Shown here: piece by piece, positions 16,268 through 25,908 of the stretch
Position numbering within the stretch: position 1 is the stretch's first letter
Layout of the letters: every line of letters starts with the position of its first letter
Assembly: GCF_000092025.1 (NCBI RefSeq)
Contig: NC_003063.2
Location: 976,001-1,040,000 of the forward strand
Direction: 5' to 3'
DNA from: Agrobacterium fabrum str. C58
GTDB lineage: Bacteria; Pseudomonadota; Alphaproteobacteria; Rhizobiales; Rhizobiaceae
DNA length: 64,000 nt
Program-made: the position numbers and the translations under genes
Notes under the pieces: model-generated
What the model was told of the DNA's origin: nothing
The model's input: only the letters and a program-made list of their open reading frames with translations
Database searches by the model: none

Positions 16268-17791
16268 TCAGATTGCCTTCAAGCGTCCACCTGCAATGTC
16301 ATCGATATAATCCGTCAGCCCAAGCACCTCTTCAGGCGTCAGGAAAAGCCCCTGCTTGGTGCGGCGCCAGAGAATATCTTCCGCCGTCAGCGCCCACTCC
16401 CGCGCCATCAGCCAGCGAACCTCGGCCTCGTAAAGCGTGCCACCGAAATGCCGACCCAACGCCGTCGTATCCGCAGCTGCGCCAATTATGGCCACCGCAT
16501 CCGTTCCATAACAACGAACCAGCCGCTCGGCATGACGCCTATCGAGGAAGGGATAGCGCGACCGTAAGGCCTTGACCTCTTCCGCATAGGCCTCGGCACC
16601 GAAATTTCCGCCCGGCAAATGCGAACCCGCTGTCCAGGGCGTGCCCTTTTCACCCAGCGCATCGCCGATTTTTTCAAGAGCATGTTCGGCAAGCCGCCGA
16701 TAGGTGGTGAGCTTGCCGCCGAAGATATTGAGGAGCGGCGCTTCACCTTCCGCCCCTTCGGTTTTCAGCACATAGTCGCGGGTCGCTTCCTGTGCTTTCG
16801 ATGCGCCGTCATCAAAAAGCGGCCGCACACCAGAATAGGTCCAGACGATATCGGCGGGCTTTACCGGTTCAGCGAAATATTCACTCGCGGCATTGCAGAG
16901 ATAGCTGATTTCCTCATCGCTGATCTTAACAGCCCGGGGATCGGCGGTATAGTCGCGATCCGTCGTGCCGATCAGGGTAAAATCCTGCTCATAGGGGATA
17001 GCGAAGATGATGCGGCCGTCCGGATTCTGGAAAAAATAGGCGCGCGGATCGGCAAACTTCTTGCGCACGATGATGTGGCTGCCCTGCACGAGGCGGACAT
17101 TGTGAACATTGTTCTTGCCAAATGTCGCAGCCAGAACCTTGTCTACCCAGGGGCCTGCGGCATTTACCAGCATGCGCGCCCGGTAGGTCTTGCTTTCGCC
17201 GGCGGCATTTTTCGTTTCAACCCGCCAGAAGGCACCCTCGCGCCGCGCGGAAACCACCTGCGTGCGGTTAAGGATCACGGCGCCACGATCGGCCGCATCG
17301 CGGGCGTTCAACACCACCAGACGGGCATCATCCACCCAGCCATCGGAATATTCGAAGGCGCGGGCAAAAATCGGCTTTAGCGGTTTTCCGGCGGGATCGC
17401 GGCGCAGGTCGAGCGAACGGGTGGCCGGCAAAAGCTTGCGGCCGCCGAGATGATCGTAAAGGAAAAGCCCGAGACGCACGAGCCAGGCCGGGCGCACCCC
17501 GCCCTTCTGGAACGGCAGCACGAAACGCATGGGCCAGATGATATGCGGCGCCATGGCCCACAGCACCTCGCGTTCCATCAAGGCCTCTCGCACGAGGCGG
17601 AATTCATAATGTTCGAGATACCGCAAACCGCCGTGGATGAGCTTCGTGGCAGCCGATGACGTGCCGGAGGCGAAATCGTTCATTTCCGCAAGTGCGACGG
17701 AATAGCCTCTGCCGACGGCGTCGCGCGCAATGCCGCAGCCATTGATACCGCCGCCGATCACGAAAATATCGTGAATTGCCTCGTCAGACAT
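16268..17791 (-). CDS. glpD: Glycerol-3-phosphate dehydrogenase
   Basis: 507 residues; FAD-dependent oxidation of sn-glycerol 3-phosphate to dihydroxyacetone phosphate, feeding electrons to quinones. N-terminal FAD Rossmann motif DIFVIGGGINGCGIARDAVGRG, FASGTSSAATKLIHGGLRYLEH (GlpD signature 1), and GGKLTTYRRLAEHAL (signature 2) before the C-terminal DAO_C domain. GGGAGGGTGC before the ATG. First structural gene after glpR; the 107-bp gap carries AAACGAA repeats likely bound by GlpR. Confidence 0.95.
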   Translation of the reverse strand: MSDEAIHDIFVIGGGINGCGIARDAVGRGYSVALAEMNDFASGTSSAATKLIHGGLRYLEHYEFRLVREALMEREVLWAMAPHIIWPMRFVLPFQKGGVRPAWLVRLGLFLYDHLGGRKLLPATRSLDLRRDPAGKPLKPIFARAFEYSDGWVDDARLVVLNARDAADRGAVILNRTQVVSARREGAFWRVETKNAAGESKTYRARMLVNAAGPWVDKVLAATFGKNNVHNVRLVQGSHIIVRKKFADPRAYFFQNPDGRIIFAIPYEQDFTLIGTTDRDYTADPRAVKISDEEISYLCNAASEYFAEPVKPADIVWTYSGVRPLFDDGASKAQEATRDYVLKTEGAEGEAPLLNIFGGKLTTYRRLAEHALEKIGDALGEKGTPWTAGSHLPGGNFGAEAYAEEVKALRSRYPFLDRRHAERLVRCYGTDAVAIIGAAADTTALGRHFGGTLYEAEVRWLMAREWALTAEDILWRRTKQGLFLTPEEVLGLTDYIDDIAGGRLKAI

Positions 17792-17853
17792 GCACCCTCC
17801 CGCGCTTTCATCGACGCTCTCCCCATCGATATATTGAAAGCACAGCTATCTAA

Positions 17854-17883
17854 TTCGAAGACAAAACGAATGTCAAACGAAAT
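17854..17883. promoter_or_regulatory. Candidate GlpR operator upstream of glpD
   Basis: TTCGAA (17854-17859), then AAACGAA (17864-17870) and AAACGAAAT (17875-17883) spaced 11 bp apart. The same AACGAA core forms the perfect palindrome upstream of glpR (18696-18726). Confidence 0.55.
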
Positions 17884-17898
17884 TCCGGCGCCGCTCAA

Positions 17899-18672
17899 TC
17901 AGGCGTCACGGGCCTCGGTTTCGATCAGCCGAACATCATGATCAGCACAGATGCTGCGGATGGAATCAACCGGACAATGATCGGTGATGAAGGTGTGAAC
18001 CTGCGAAAGATGGCCGATACGCACCGGGGCGGTGCGTTCGAATTTCAGTGAATCCGAAACCAGAATGACATGGCGGGCATTGGAGATGATCGCCTGCGCC
18101 ACCTTGACCTCACGGAAGTCGAAGTCCAGCAGAGCCCCGTCCTCATCGATGGCCGAAACACCGATTACGGCGAAATCGACCTTGAACTGACGGATGAAAT
18201 CCACTGCCGCCTCACCGACGATACCGCCATCGGAGCCACGCACCACGCCGCCGGCAATCACCACCTCAATGCCCGGGAACACCCTTAACCTGTTGGCAAC
18301 GTTTATATTATTGGTGATCACCATCAATTCGTGATGATCCGCCAGGGCTTCGCCAACCGCTTCGGTGGTCGTGCCGATATTGATGAAAAGCGACGAATTA
18401 TTGGGGATGAGGGCAGCGGCAGCGGCCCCGATCGCCTGTTTTTCGACAGAAGCAATCGCCCGCCGCGCCTCGTATTTGACGTTTTCATTGCCGCTGGGGA
18501 AAAGCGCGCCGCCATGAATGCGGGTCAGCACCCGTGTATCGCAGAGATCGTTGAGGTCTTTGCGGATCGTCTGGGGGGTCACCGAAAACCGCGCCGCCAG
18601 TTCGTCGACCAGCACCCGGCCGTTCGCTTTCGCCAGCGCAACGATTTCATCCTGACGCGGTGTGAGCAGCAT
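17899..18672 (-). CDS. glpR: DeoR-family repressor of glycerol genes
   Basis: 257 residues. N-terminal DeoR helix-turn-helix MLLTPRQDEIVALAKANGRVLVDELAARFSVTPQTIRKDL, then the DeoRC sugar-phosphate sensor domain (NNSSLFINIGTTTEAVGEAL, IVGEAAVDFIRQFKVDFAVIG). Typical GlpR senses glycerol 3-phosphate and represses glp genes. GGAGGGAGG precedes the ATG. Lies directly upstream of glpD on the same strand with an inverted-repeat operator in its own promoter, suggesting autoregulation. Confidence 0.92.
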   Translation of the reverse strand: MLLTPRQDEIVALAKANGRVLVDELAARFSVTPQTIRKDLNDLCDTRVLTRIHGGALFPSGNENVKYEARRAIASVEKQAIGAAAAALIPNNSSLFINIGTTTEAVGEALADHHELMVITNNINVANRLRVFPGIEVVIAGGVVRGSDGGIVGEAAVDFIRQFKVDFAVIGVSAIDEDGALLDFDFREVKVAQAIISNARHVILVSDSLKFERTAPVRIGHLSQVHTFITDHCPVDSIRSICADHDVRLIETEARDA

Positions 18673-18695
18673 TTCAGCCTCCCTCCTCTTCCAAT

Positions 18696-18726
18696 TTTTT
18701 CGTTTTATTGAAGAGCGAACGAAAAA
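18696..18726. promoter_or_regulatory. GlpR autoregulatory operator
   Basis: Perfect 9-bp inverted repeat TTTTTCGTT (18696-18704) and AACGAAAAA (18718-18726) with a 13-bp spacer, 24 bp upstream of the glpR start. TTTCGTT-type half-sites are typical for DeoR-family regulators. Confidence 0.65.
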
Positions 18727-18813
18727 CCAATGTCAAGGGAGGGTTTTATAGCGGCGTTAGCTACCACTTTGCGGATTTTCCTGAAGAATGCAGGGGCCTG
18801 ATCAAAAAGTTTA

Positions 18814-20280
18814 TTAGCCGGCTTTTTGAAAAGGCGCAGCAGCGGTCTGTTCTCCGCCGTTGACAGAAGCGGAACGGAACGCATCCCCGACACCGATCAG
18901 CACGGGTTCGTTCACGCCCAGCCTCTCGACTGCAGCAACCAGTTGCGCGAGCGAACCGCACCAGCGTTGTTCATTCACCCGGCTGACGGAAATCATCACA
19001 ACCACGGGGGTCGAGGCGGGCATGCCGTGGGCGAGCAGGCAAGACTGGATGTCCGCGGCGGTTCGCCCGCCCATGTAAAACACCGTGGTCACCGAAGGGT
19101 TCGACAGGGACTGCCAGTCGATATTTTCCGGCAGCTTTCCCTGCCGCGAATGTCCGGTGACGAACCGAACGGATTGGGCATGGTCGCGATGGGTCAGGGA
19201 AACGCCGAGACGTGAGGCCATGGCGCTTGCGGCGGTGATGCCGGGCACAACCTCGACCGGGATATTTTCGGCTTCCAGCGCCGCGATCTCCTCGCCGGCG
19301 CGCCCGAAAATCATCGGATCGCCGGATTTCAGCCGCACCACCCGTCTACCGGCCTTGGCGAAGCGGATCATCATGTCGTTGATGTCTTCCTGTTTGCAGC
19401 TTTCGCGGCCGCCGCGCTTGCCGACCAGCATGCGCTTGGCCTCCCGCCGCGCCAGTTCCAGCACCTCCGCTGAGACGAGATCGTCGAACAGGATGACATC
19501 GGCCGCCTGCAGGGCACGCACCGCTTTCAGGGTTAAAAGCTCGGCATCACCTGGCCCTGCGCCCACCAGCGTCACAAAACCACGTCCCGATTCTGCCAGC
19601 CCCGTCCGCGTCGCTACATCTTTCAGCAGCCGTTCTTCGCTACCCTCGTCCAGTCTTTCGGTAAAAGCCCGGTCGACAAACTTTTCCCAGAAAGAGCGCC
19701 GTGCCGCGCCAGGCGCAAGCCGCAGATTAACGCGCTCTCGAATTGTCTGGGCAAGAGCGCCCCAGTCCTTGAGCGAAAGCGGCAGCAATGTCTCGATGCG
19801 CCGGCGGATGGCCTGCGCCAGAATGGGCGCGGCACCATCGGTGGAGATCGACACCACCACCGGTGAGCGATTGACGATCGAACCAAACTGGAACTGGCAG
19901 AATTCCGGCTTGTCGATGACATTGACCGGCACGCCTGCTGCCCGCGCGGCATGATAAAATCTTCCGGCTTCCTCTTCAGCTTCGCAATCTGCCAGCGCCA
20001 GTTCCGCCCCTTTGAAAATATCTGCATCCCAGCAACGGTCATGCCATGTCAGCATCGGGCTTTTTGCGACGAGCGTCGCGAGGCTTTCCGAAAGCCCGCT
20101 TTCCTCGCAATAAAGATCAAGCTGCGCCCCGCAGGCCAACAACAGTTCCGCCTTCCAGGCTGCTCCGTCCGATCCGCCTGTCAGAACGACGCGCTTACCC
20201 TCGAGCCCCCAGAAGACCGGCAATTTGGCGAGCCTCTCCATACGGGCCGGTTCATTCCGCTGCGGTTTTAAGGCATCCAT
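18814..20280 (-). CDS. cysG: Siroheme synthase, trifunctional
   Basis: 488 residues. N-terminal precorrin-2 dehydrogenase/ferrochelatase module (PVFWGLEGKRVVLTGGSDGAAWKAELLL; residues 20-150), then uroporphyrinogen-III methyltransferase from about FVTLVGAGPGDAELLTLKA with VRLKSGDPMIFGRAGEEI and EVVPGITAASAMASRLGVSLTHRD. Makes the siroheme needed by NirB. AGGGGG lies ~8 bases before the ATG at 20280, which overlaps the nasA end by 29 bases, so coupling is likely. Last gene of the nitrate cluster. Confidence 0.94.
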   Translation of the reverse strand: MDALKPQRNEPARMERLAKLPVFWGLEGKRVVLTGGSDGAAWKAELLLACGAQLDLYCEESGLSESLATLVAKSPMLTWHDRCWDADIFKGAELALADCEAEEEAGRFYHAARAAGVPVNVIDKPEFCQFQFGSIVNRSPVVVSISTDGAAPILAQAIRRRIETLLPLSLKDWGALAQTIRERVNLRLAPGAARRSFWEKFVDRAFTERLDEGSEERLLKDVATRTGLAESGRGFVTLVGAGPGDAELLTLKAVRALQAADVILFDDLVSAEVLELARREAKRMLVGKRGGRESCKQEDINDMMIRFAKAGRRVVRLKSGDPMIFGRAGEEIAALEAENIPVEVVPGITAASAMASRLGVSLTHRDHAQSVRFVTGHSRQGKLPENIDWQSLSNPSVTTVFYMGGRTAADIQSCLLAHGMPASTPVVVMISVSRVNEQRWCGSLAQLVAAVERLGVNEPVLIGVGDAFRSASVNGGEQTAAAPFQKAG

Positions 20281-22900
20281 CGATGATCCCCCTGATTTCG
20301 GCGCGGCAGGAGCCGCAATTGGTTCCGGCGTTCAACGCATTGCCGATGGCTTCGACACTGTGGCAGCCCTCACGAATGGCGGCGGTGATCTGGTTCACCC
20401 CGACATTAAAGCAGGAGCAGACCGTTGCGCCCGGATCGGCCCGCCCGGCCCCCGGACGACCGGCGACCAGCGCAAACCGCATGCGCAAATCCTCATGGCG
20501 CTCGGAAAGCTGCGATATCGCCCAGTTGCGAGCGACCGCCACCGGCTCCCGCGCGATGAACAGCGCTGCAAGCAGCGTATCGCCGTCGAAAAAGGCAAGG
20601 CGCAGATCGCCCGTCTGCCGGTCGCTATAGCCCAGCGGCTCGATCCGGACATCGATGCCGAAGACCCGCCGCGCCCAGAGCGTCCAGTCTTCAGGCGCTT
20701 CCGCGAAGGCAAGCTCCATCCGATAGCCGCCCTCGGCCTTGGCGACGGCCCAATAAGCGCAATCCGGCGCATCCGGCCGGCTGCGGCAGATGGCGAAACC
20801 ATAGGCGCTCGCCTCGAAGCGCGTTACCCTCACGCCCACGTTTTTCGAAGCGGGCTGGCCGGAATGCGGGTCCGTGACCGGCGCGACAACGACATCGATC
20901 CGCGCCCGCGACGCGAACTGGTCGTTCCAGTGCATCGGCGCAAAGACCGATCCCCGCGCCTGCCTTTCACTGACCAGCGCCCGCAGCAGGACCTTGCCGT
21001 GCGGGCTTTCCAGCTCCACCAGATCGGCGCTTTTTATGCCGAGCGCCTGCGCATCGCGCGGGTGAATTTCTGCAAAAGGTTCGGCAATATGGGCGGTGAG
21101 ACGCGCGCTTTTGCCGGTGCGCGTCATCGTGTGCCATTGATCGCGAATGCGGCCGGTATTTAGCGTCAGCGGATAGTCCGCCGATGTTCTGTCCGTCTCC
21201 GGCAGGGCGGTGGCGATGAAGCGTGCCTTGCCATCGGCATGATAAAACCGGCCATTTGCAAAAAAGCGCGTCACCTCGGCCTCGCCGGCCCCGGCTTTCG
21301 GCCACTGGACGGGTGCCATCGTCTCGTAGGAATCGCGTTCGATTCCGCCGATATCAAAATCCCGACGCCCCGCATTCTCGAAACCCGAAAGGGCTGCATG
21401 TTCTGCAAAAATCTCCGAGGGCTGCTGGTAAGCAAAAGCAGCGTCGAAGCCCATGCGTCGGGCCACTTCCGCCATCTGCCACCAGTCGGCTTTCGCTTCG
21501 CCGGGTGCATCGAGAAAGCTGCGCTGACGGGAAATGCGTCGTTCGGAATTGGTAACCGTACCGTCCTTTTCGCCCCAACCGAGCGAGGGCAGAAGAACAT
21601 GAGCATGGCGGGCCGTGTCTGTATTGGCCATGACATCGGAGACGACGACGAAAGGACAGGCCTTGATCGTCACCTCGACGGCACCGGCATCCGGCATGGA
21701 GACGACCGGGTTTGTGGCCATGATCCACAGCGCCTTGATGCGGCCATCAGCCACCGCCCGGAACATATCCACCGCCTTGAGACCGGGTTTCTGCGCGATG
21801 GCGGGCGAGGCCCAGAAGCGCTGCACGCGGTCGCGGTCGTCAGCATTTTCGATGGACATATGGGCAGCCAGCATGTTTGCCAGCCCGCCAACCTCGCGCC
21901 CGCCCATGGCGTTCGGCTGACCAGTCAGCGAAAACGGCCCCATGCCCGGCCTGCCGATGCGGCCGGTGGCGAGGTGGCAATTGATGATGGCGTTGACCTT
22001 GTCGGTGCCGCTCTCCGACTGGTTGACGCCCTGGCTGTAACAGGTGACGGTTTTTTCCGTGCGCTCGAACAATTCATAAAAGGGAATCAGTTCGGCGATG
22101 GTCAGGCCGGTGGCCTCGGCAATTTCCGGCAGGCTATGCTCACTTGCGGCCTGCGTGGCGGCCTCGAAACCGGCCGTGTGGTTTTCAACGTAACCGCGGT
22201 CTATTGCGCTGCTGGCGAAAAGATGCGCCAGCAGGCCGGTAAACAGCGCCACATCGCCATCCGGGCGGATTGCAAGGTGCATATCGGCAATATCAGCGCT
22301 CATCGTCCGGCGCGGATCGATGACGACGACCTTCATCCCCGGCCGCGCCGCCTTCGCCGCCGCCAGCCTTTGATAAAGAACGGGATGGCACCAGGCGAGG
22401 TTGGAACCGGTGAGGATCACCAGATCGGCAAGCTCCATATCCTCGTAGGTTCCCGGCACCGTATCCGCGCCGAAGGCGCGGCGGTGGCCGGCGACGGAGG
22501 ACGACATGCAGAGCCTTGAATTGGTGTCGATATTGGCCGAGCCGATGAAACCTTTCATCAGCTTGTTCGCCAGGTAATAATCTTCCGTCAGTAACTGGCC
22601 GGAAACGTAAAAGGCGACCGAATCCGGGCCGTGTTCGGCAATGGCGTCGGAAAAACGGGAAGCGACGAGATCGAGCGCCTCGTCCCATGCCGCCCGCCTG
22701 CCGGCGATTTCCGGGTGGAGGAGGCGGCCGTCGAGATCGATGGTTTCGGCGAGAGCCGAACCCTTGGAGCATAGCCGACCGAAATTGGCGGGGTGGTCCG
22801 GGTCGCCCTTGACGGAAACGACGCCGGAATCATTGACGGTGGCGATGACGCCGCAGCCGACGCCGCAATAGGGGCAGGTGGTTTTGGTTTCAGCGGGCAT
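20252..22900 (-). CDS. nasA: Assimilatory nitrate reductase catalytic subunit
   Basis: 882 residues; reduces nitrate to nitrite in the cytoplasm. N-terminal [4Fe-4S] motif CPYCGVGCGV with CSKGSA downstream; molybdopterin domains with GFIGSANIDTNSRLCMSSSVAGHRRAFG and GQPNAMGGREVGGLANMLAAH; molybdopterin-dinucleotide-binding domain (YPLTLNTGRIRDQWHTMTRTG). The C terminus carries an extra [2Fe-2S] BFD-like domain (CSCFNVGVNQI ... CGSCRAEI), as in Klebsiella-type NasA. Start at 22900 (GAGAGGG 8 bases upstream); a longer frame to 22963 reads into a palindromic repeat and is rejected. Confidence 0.95.
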   Translation of the reverse strand: MPAETKTTCPYCGVGCGVIATVNDSGVVSVKGDPDHPANFGRLCSKGSALAETIDLDGRLLHPEIAGRRAAWDEALDLVASRFSDAIAEHGPDSVAFYVSGQLLTEDYYLANKLMKGFIGSANIDTNSRLCMSSSVAGHRRAFGADTVPGTYEDMELADLVILTGSNLAWCHPVLYQRLAAAKAARPGMKVVVIDPRRTMSADIADMHLAIRPDGDVALFTGLLAHLFASSAIDRGYVENHTAGFEAATQAASEHSLPEIAEATGLTIAELIPFYELFERTEKTVTCYSQGVNQSESGTDKVNAIINCHLATGRIGRPGMGPFSLTGQPNAMGGREVGGLANMLAAHMSIENADDRDRVQRFWASPAIAQKPGLKAVDMFRAVADGRIKALWIMATNPVVSMPDAGAVEVTIKACPFVVVSDVMANTDTARHAHVLLPSLGWGEKDGTVTNSERRISRQRSFLDAPGEAKADWWQMAEVARRMGFDAAFAYQQPSEIFAEHAALSGFENAGRRDFDIGGIERDSYETMAPVQWPKAGAGEAEVTRFFANGRFYHADGKARFIATALPETDRTSADYPLTLNTGRIRDQWHTMTRTGKSARLTAHIAEPFAEIHPRDAQALGIKSADLVELESPHGKVLLRALVSERQARGSVFAPMHWNDQFASRARIDVVVAPVTDPHSGQPASKNVGVRVTRFEASAYGFAICRSRPDAPDCAYWAVAKAEGGYRMELAFAEAPEDWTLWARRVFGIDVRIEPLGYSDRQTGDLRLAFFDGDTLLAALFIAREPVAVARNWAISQLSERHEDLRMRFALVAGRPGAGRADPGATVCSCFNVGVNQITAAIREGCHSVEAIGNALNAGTNCGSCRAEIRGIIDGCLKTAAE

Positions 22901-22928
22901 CGAGTTGCCCTCTCGGCGTATGACGCTT

Positions 22929-23094
22929 ACCCCCCTCTGCCCTGCCGGGCATCTCCCCCACAAGGAGGGAGATCAATCGCGGCACAAACTTCCCTTCACA
23001 ACTGGCGTCGTCGCCGGTGGACGGGAAACGAGGAGACTTCCGCTTGTCGATCTCCCCCCTTGTGGGGGAGATGTCCGGCAGGACAGAGGGGGGT
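22929..23094. repeat. 166-bp MITE-like palindromic element inside the nitrate operon
   Basis: Two 46-base terminal inverted repeats (22929-22974 and 23049-23094) match at 43 of 46 positions around a 74-bp spacer. Each arm runs from ACCCCCCTCTG through CTGCCGG and CATCTCCCCCACAAGG to GAGATC. No ORF is convincing inside. Similar CCCCCTCTG...GGGGGAGAT palindromes are scattered in Rhizobiales genomes. It separates nirD (stop 23115) from nasA (start 22900) without breaking either. Confidence 0.85.
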
Positions 23095-23114
23095 ATCTTC
23101 GCCGCCATCGCCAT

Positions 23115-23450
23115 TCACTCCGCCGCAATCATCAGAGTTTCAAGCGCAATGGACAGCCGCCCATCCAGATTACGCACGGGAATCGTCCGCACCTCACCCT
23201 CATCAGCCCCCAGCGCCTTGCCGGTTTCCAGCGAAATCACCCAATTATGCAGCGGACACGTCACCGACGCCCCATGCACGATGCCCTGGGAGAGCGGACC
23301 GCCCTTGTGCGGGCAATGATCCTCAATCGCGAAGACCTGATTTTCCGCCGTGCGGAACACCGCAATCTTGCCCATCGGCGTTTTCACGCAACGCGCGCCG
23401 CGCAGCGGAATGTCGGAAATATCGCCAATATCGATCCAGTTGCTGTCCAT
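23115..23450 (-). CDS. nirD: Nitrite reductase small subunit (Rieske-type)
   Basis: About 111 residues from MDSNWIDIGDISDIPLRG. It has the Rieske-like pattern CPHKGGPLSQGIVHGASVTCPLHNWVISLETG, so unlike some NirD proteins it keeps the C-x-H ... C-x2-H ligands and may hold a [2Fe-2S] cluster. Partner of NirB in NAD(P)H-dependent nitrite reduction to ammonium. ATG at 23450 follows the nirB stop by 5 bases; the GTG at 23459 overlaps the nirB stop and is less likely. Confidence 0.92.
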   Translation of the reverse strand: MDSNWIDIGDISDIPLRGARCVKTPMGKIAVFRTAENQVFAIEDHCPHKGGPLSQGIVHGASVTCPLHNWVISLETGKALGADEGEVRTIPVRNLDGRLSIALETLMIAAE

Positions 23451-23455
23451 CGTTC

Positions 23456-25903
23456 TCACTCCGCTGCCTCGCTGAAACCGATGGCCGCCATGGGCCTGAA
23501 CTCGTGCTTGTCGTGGCCGGACACCCGTTCCGACCAGGGATCGACCTGCGCGAATTTCTGGCTGAAGACGAAGCGGTCGAAATAGGCTTTGCGCTTATCG
23601 GCATCGTCCATGATCTGACGACGGACCTCGTCGTAGCCGATGCGCTTGGCCCATTTGTAGATGCGCTCAAGATACCGCGCCTGCTCACGGTACATCTGGG
23701 TCAACGCGACGATATGCTCCAGCGCCTCATCCTCGGTGTGGACGAGCCCCAGAACTTCCGTGCCCTTGATATCGAGACCGGCGGCACCGGCGAAATGGAT
23801 CTCAAAGCCGGAATCGACGCAGATGACGCCGATATCCTTGCAGGTGGCCTCGGCGCAATTGCGCGGACAGCCGGAAACGGCAAGCTTCAGCTTGGCCGGC
23901 GTCCACGAGCCCCACATGAATTTTTCGATGCGGATGCCAAGCCCGGTGGAATCCTGCGTGCCGAACCGGCACCATTGCTCACCGACGCAGGTTTTCACTG
24001 TACGCAAGCCCTTGGCATAAGCCTGACCGGAGATGAAGCCGGCCTTGCCGAGATCAGCCCAGACGGCTGGCAGGTCTTCCTTCTCGATGCCGAGGAGGTC
24101 GATGCGCTGGCCGCCGGTGACTTTCACCAGGGGAATCTCGAACTTGTCGACGACATCGGCGATGGCGCGAAGCTCGTCGGCGTTCGTGACGCCGCCCCAC
24201 ATGCGCGGAACGACCGAATAGGTGCCGTCCTTCTGGATATTGGCGTGAACGCGCTCATTGATGTAACGCGACTGGTAGTCGTCGGCATATTCGTCCGGGA
24301 AATCGCAGACGAGGTAATAATTGAGTGCCGGACGGCACTTGGCGCAGCCGCAGGAGGTTTTCCATTCCAGTTCCTGCATCACGGCGGGAATGGTCTTTAA
24401 GCCCTTGGCCTTGATGAGACGACGCACATCGTCGTGGCCGAGATCGGTGCATTTGCACATGGGCTGCACGGCGGCGGGGTTGTAGGTATCGCCTAGCGTC
24501 AGCGTCATCAACTGCTCGACAAGGCCGGTGCAATTGCCGCAGGAGGCGGACGCCTTGGTGTGGGCGCGCACATCATCCAGCGAGGTCAGCCCCTTGGAGG
24601 TGATGGCCGAGGTGATCTTACCCTTGCAAACGCCGTTGCAGCCGCAGATTTCCGCATCATCCGGCAAGGCTGCAACGGCCGCCATAGGGTCCAATGGGGA
24701 CCCTCCCTGATAGGCCTGGCCGAAGATAAGGGTTTCGCGCATGGCGGAAATGTCGGTCGATTTCTTCATCAGGTCGAAGAACCACGAGCCATCAGCCGTC
24801 TCGCCGTAAAGAACCGCGCCGATGATGCGGTTTTCCTTGAGGATCAGGCGCTTGTAGACGCCAGCGGTGGCGTCGCGCAGCACGATTTCCTCGCGGTCGT
24901 CGCCCTCCGCGAAATCACCGGCGGAAAACAGATTGATGCCGGTGACCTTCAGTTTCGTGTTGGTGACGGAGCCGTGATATTCGGCAGAACCGCCGCAAAG
25001 CCGGTCGGCCAGCACCCGCGCCGATTCATAAAGCGGCGCAACCAGCCCGTAGCACATGCCGCGATGTTCAGCGCATTCGCCGAGAGCGTAGATCGAGGCG
25101 TCCGAGGTCATCATGCCATCATCCACGACGATACCGCGATTGACGGCGATGCCTGCCTCCTTTGCGAGGCCGGAGGCGGGGCGAATGCCGACCGCCATCA
25201 CCACCATATCACCCTTGATGATCCGGCCGTCCTCCAGCTCGATGCCCTCTACCTTCTCCTCACCAAGAATGCACTTGGTATTGGCCTTGGTGATGATGTC
25301 GATGCCGCGCTCGTTCAGCGCCTTTTCCAGAAGATAGGCGGCCGCCGGATCGAGCTGGCGCTCCATGATTGTCGGCATCAGATGGATGACGGTGACATCC
25401 ATGCCCTGCCGTTTCAGGCCATAGGCGGCTTCCAGCCCGAGAAGCCCGGCACCGATAACGATGGCGCGGCCCTTGCCTTTGGCGATCTCCAGCATCTTCG
25501 TCACATCGTCGAGATCGCGATAGGCGAGCACGCCCGGCAGTTGATGGCCGGGAACGGGGATGATGAAGGGAAGAGAGCCGGTGGCGATCACCAGTCTGTC
25601 GTAGGAAGCCGTGATGCCGTTTTCGCTGGTGACGATCTTGTTGGCCCGGTCGATGCGGGTGACTTTTGCGCCCTTGTGCAGCGTCACATTGTTAGCGGCA
25701 TACCATTCGTCATTATGGATGACGATGTCTTCATAGCTCTTTTCGCCTGAGAGCACCGGCGAGAGCATGATGCGGTCGTAATTGACGCGCGGCTCGGCGT
25801 TGAAGATGGTGACATCGTAGAGGCCGGGTGCGGTTTCGAACAGGTTTTCCAGCATGCGCCCCGGCGCCATGCCATTGCCGATGATGACGAGTTTTTGCGT
25901 CAT
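23456..25903 (-). CDS. nirB: NAD(P)H nitrite reductase large subunit
   Basis: 815 residues. N-terminal FAD/NAD domains (KLVIIGNGMAPGRMLENL; RAIVIGAGLLGLEAAYGLKRQG), two BFD-type [2Fe-2S] regions (CGCNGVCKGKI ... CGNCTGLV; CKCTDLGHDDV ... CGCAKC), then the siroheme/[4Fe-4S] half with TCVGEQWCRFGTQDS and SGCPRNCAEATCKDIG. Six-electron reduction of nitrite to ammonium in the cytoplasm. Start 25903 (MTQKLVI) lies 5 bases after the nrtC stop; the longer frame reads back into nrtC. Confidence 0.96.
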   Translation of the reverse strand: MTQKLVIIGNGMAPGRMLENLFETAPGLYDVTIFNAEPRVNYDRIMLSPVLSGEKSYEDIVIHNDEWYAANNVTLHKGAKVTRIDRANKIVTSENGITASYDRLVIATGSLPFIIPVPGHQLPGVLAYRDLDDVTKMLEIAKGKGRAIVIGAGLLGLEAAYGLKRQGMDVTVIHLMPTIMERQLDPAAAYLLEKALNERGIDIITKANTKCILGEEKVEGIELEDGRIIKGDMVVMAVGIRPASGLAKEAGIAVNRGIVVDDGMMTSDASIYALGECAEHRGMCYGLVAPLYESARVLADRLCGGSAEYHGSVTNTKLKVTGINLFSAGDFAEGDDREEIVLRDATAGVYKRLILKENRIIGAVLYGETADGSWFFDLMKKSTDISAMRETLIFGQAYQGGSPLDPMAAVAALPDDAEICGCNGVCKGKITSAITSKGLTSLDDVRAHTKASASCGNCTGLVEQLMTLTLGDTYNPAAVQPMCKCTDLGHDDVRRLIKAKGLKTIPAVMQELEWKTSCGCAKCRPALNYYLVCDFPDEYADDYQSRYINERVHANIQKDGTYSVVPRMWGGVTNADELRAIADVVDKFEIPLVKVTGGQRIDLLGIEKEDLPAVWADLGKAGFISGQAYAKGLRTVKTCVGEQWCRFGTQDSTGLGIRIEKFMWGSWTPAKLKLAVSGCPRNCAEATCKDIGVICVDSGFEIHFAGAAGLDIKGTEVLGLVHTEDEALEHIVALTQMYREQARYLERIYKWAKRIGYDEVRRQIMDDADKRKAYFDRFVFSQKFAQVDPWSERVSGHDKHEFRPMAAIGFSEAAE

Positions 25904-25908
25904 GGTGA

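Noticed and set aside
15208..16575. 455-codon open frame on the plus strand opposite glpS/glpD
   Set aside because: High-GC mirror frame of genuine genes; low-complexity translation rich in Arg, Gly and His.
22929..23094. Complete insertion sequence in the nitrate operon
   Set aside because: The 74-bp core has no transposase; it is a non-coding palindromic element.
22793..24400. 535-codon open frame on the plus strand
   Set aside because: It runs antisense through nirB, nirD and the palindromic repeat; no recognisable domain, and the opposite strand encodes clear enzymes.
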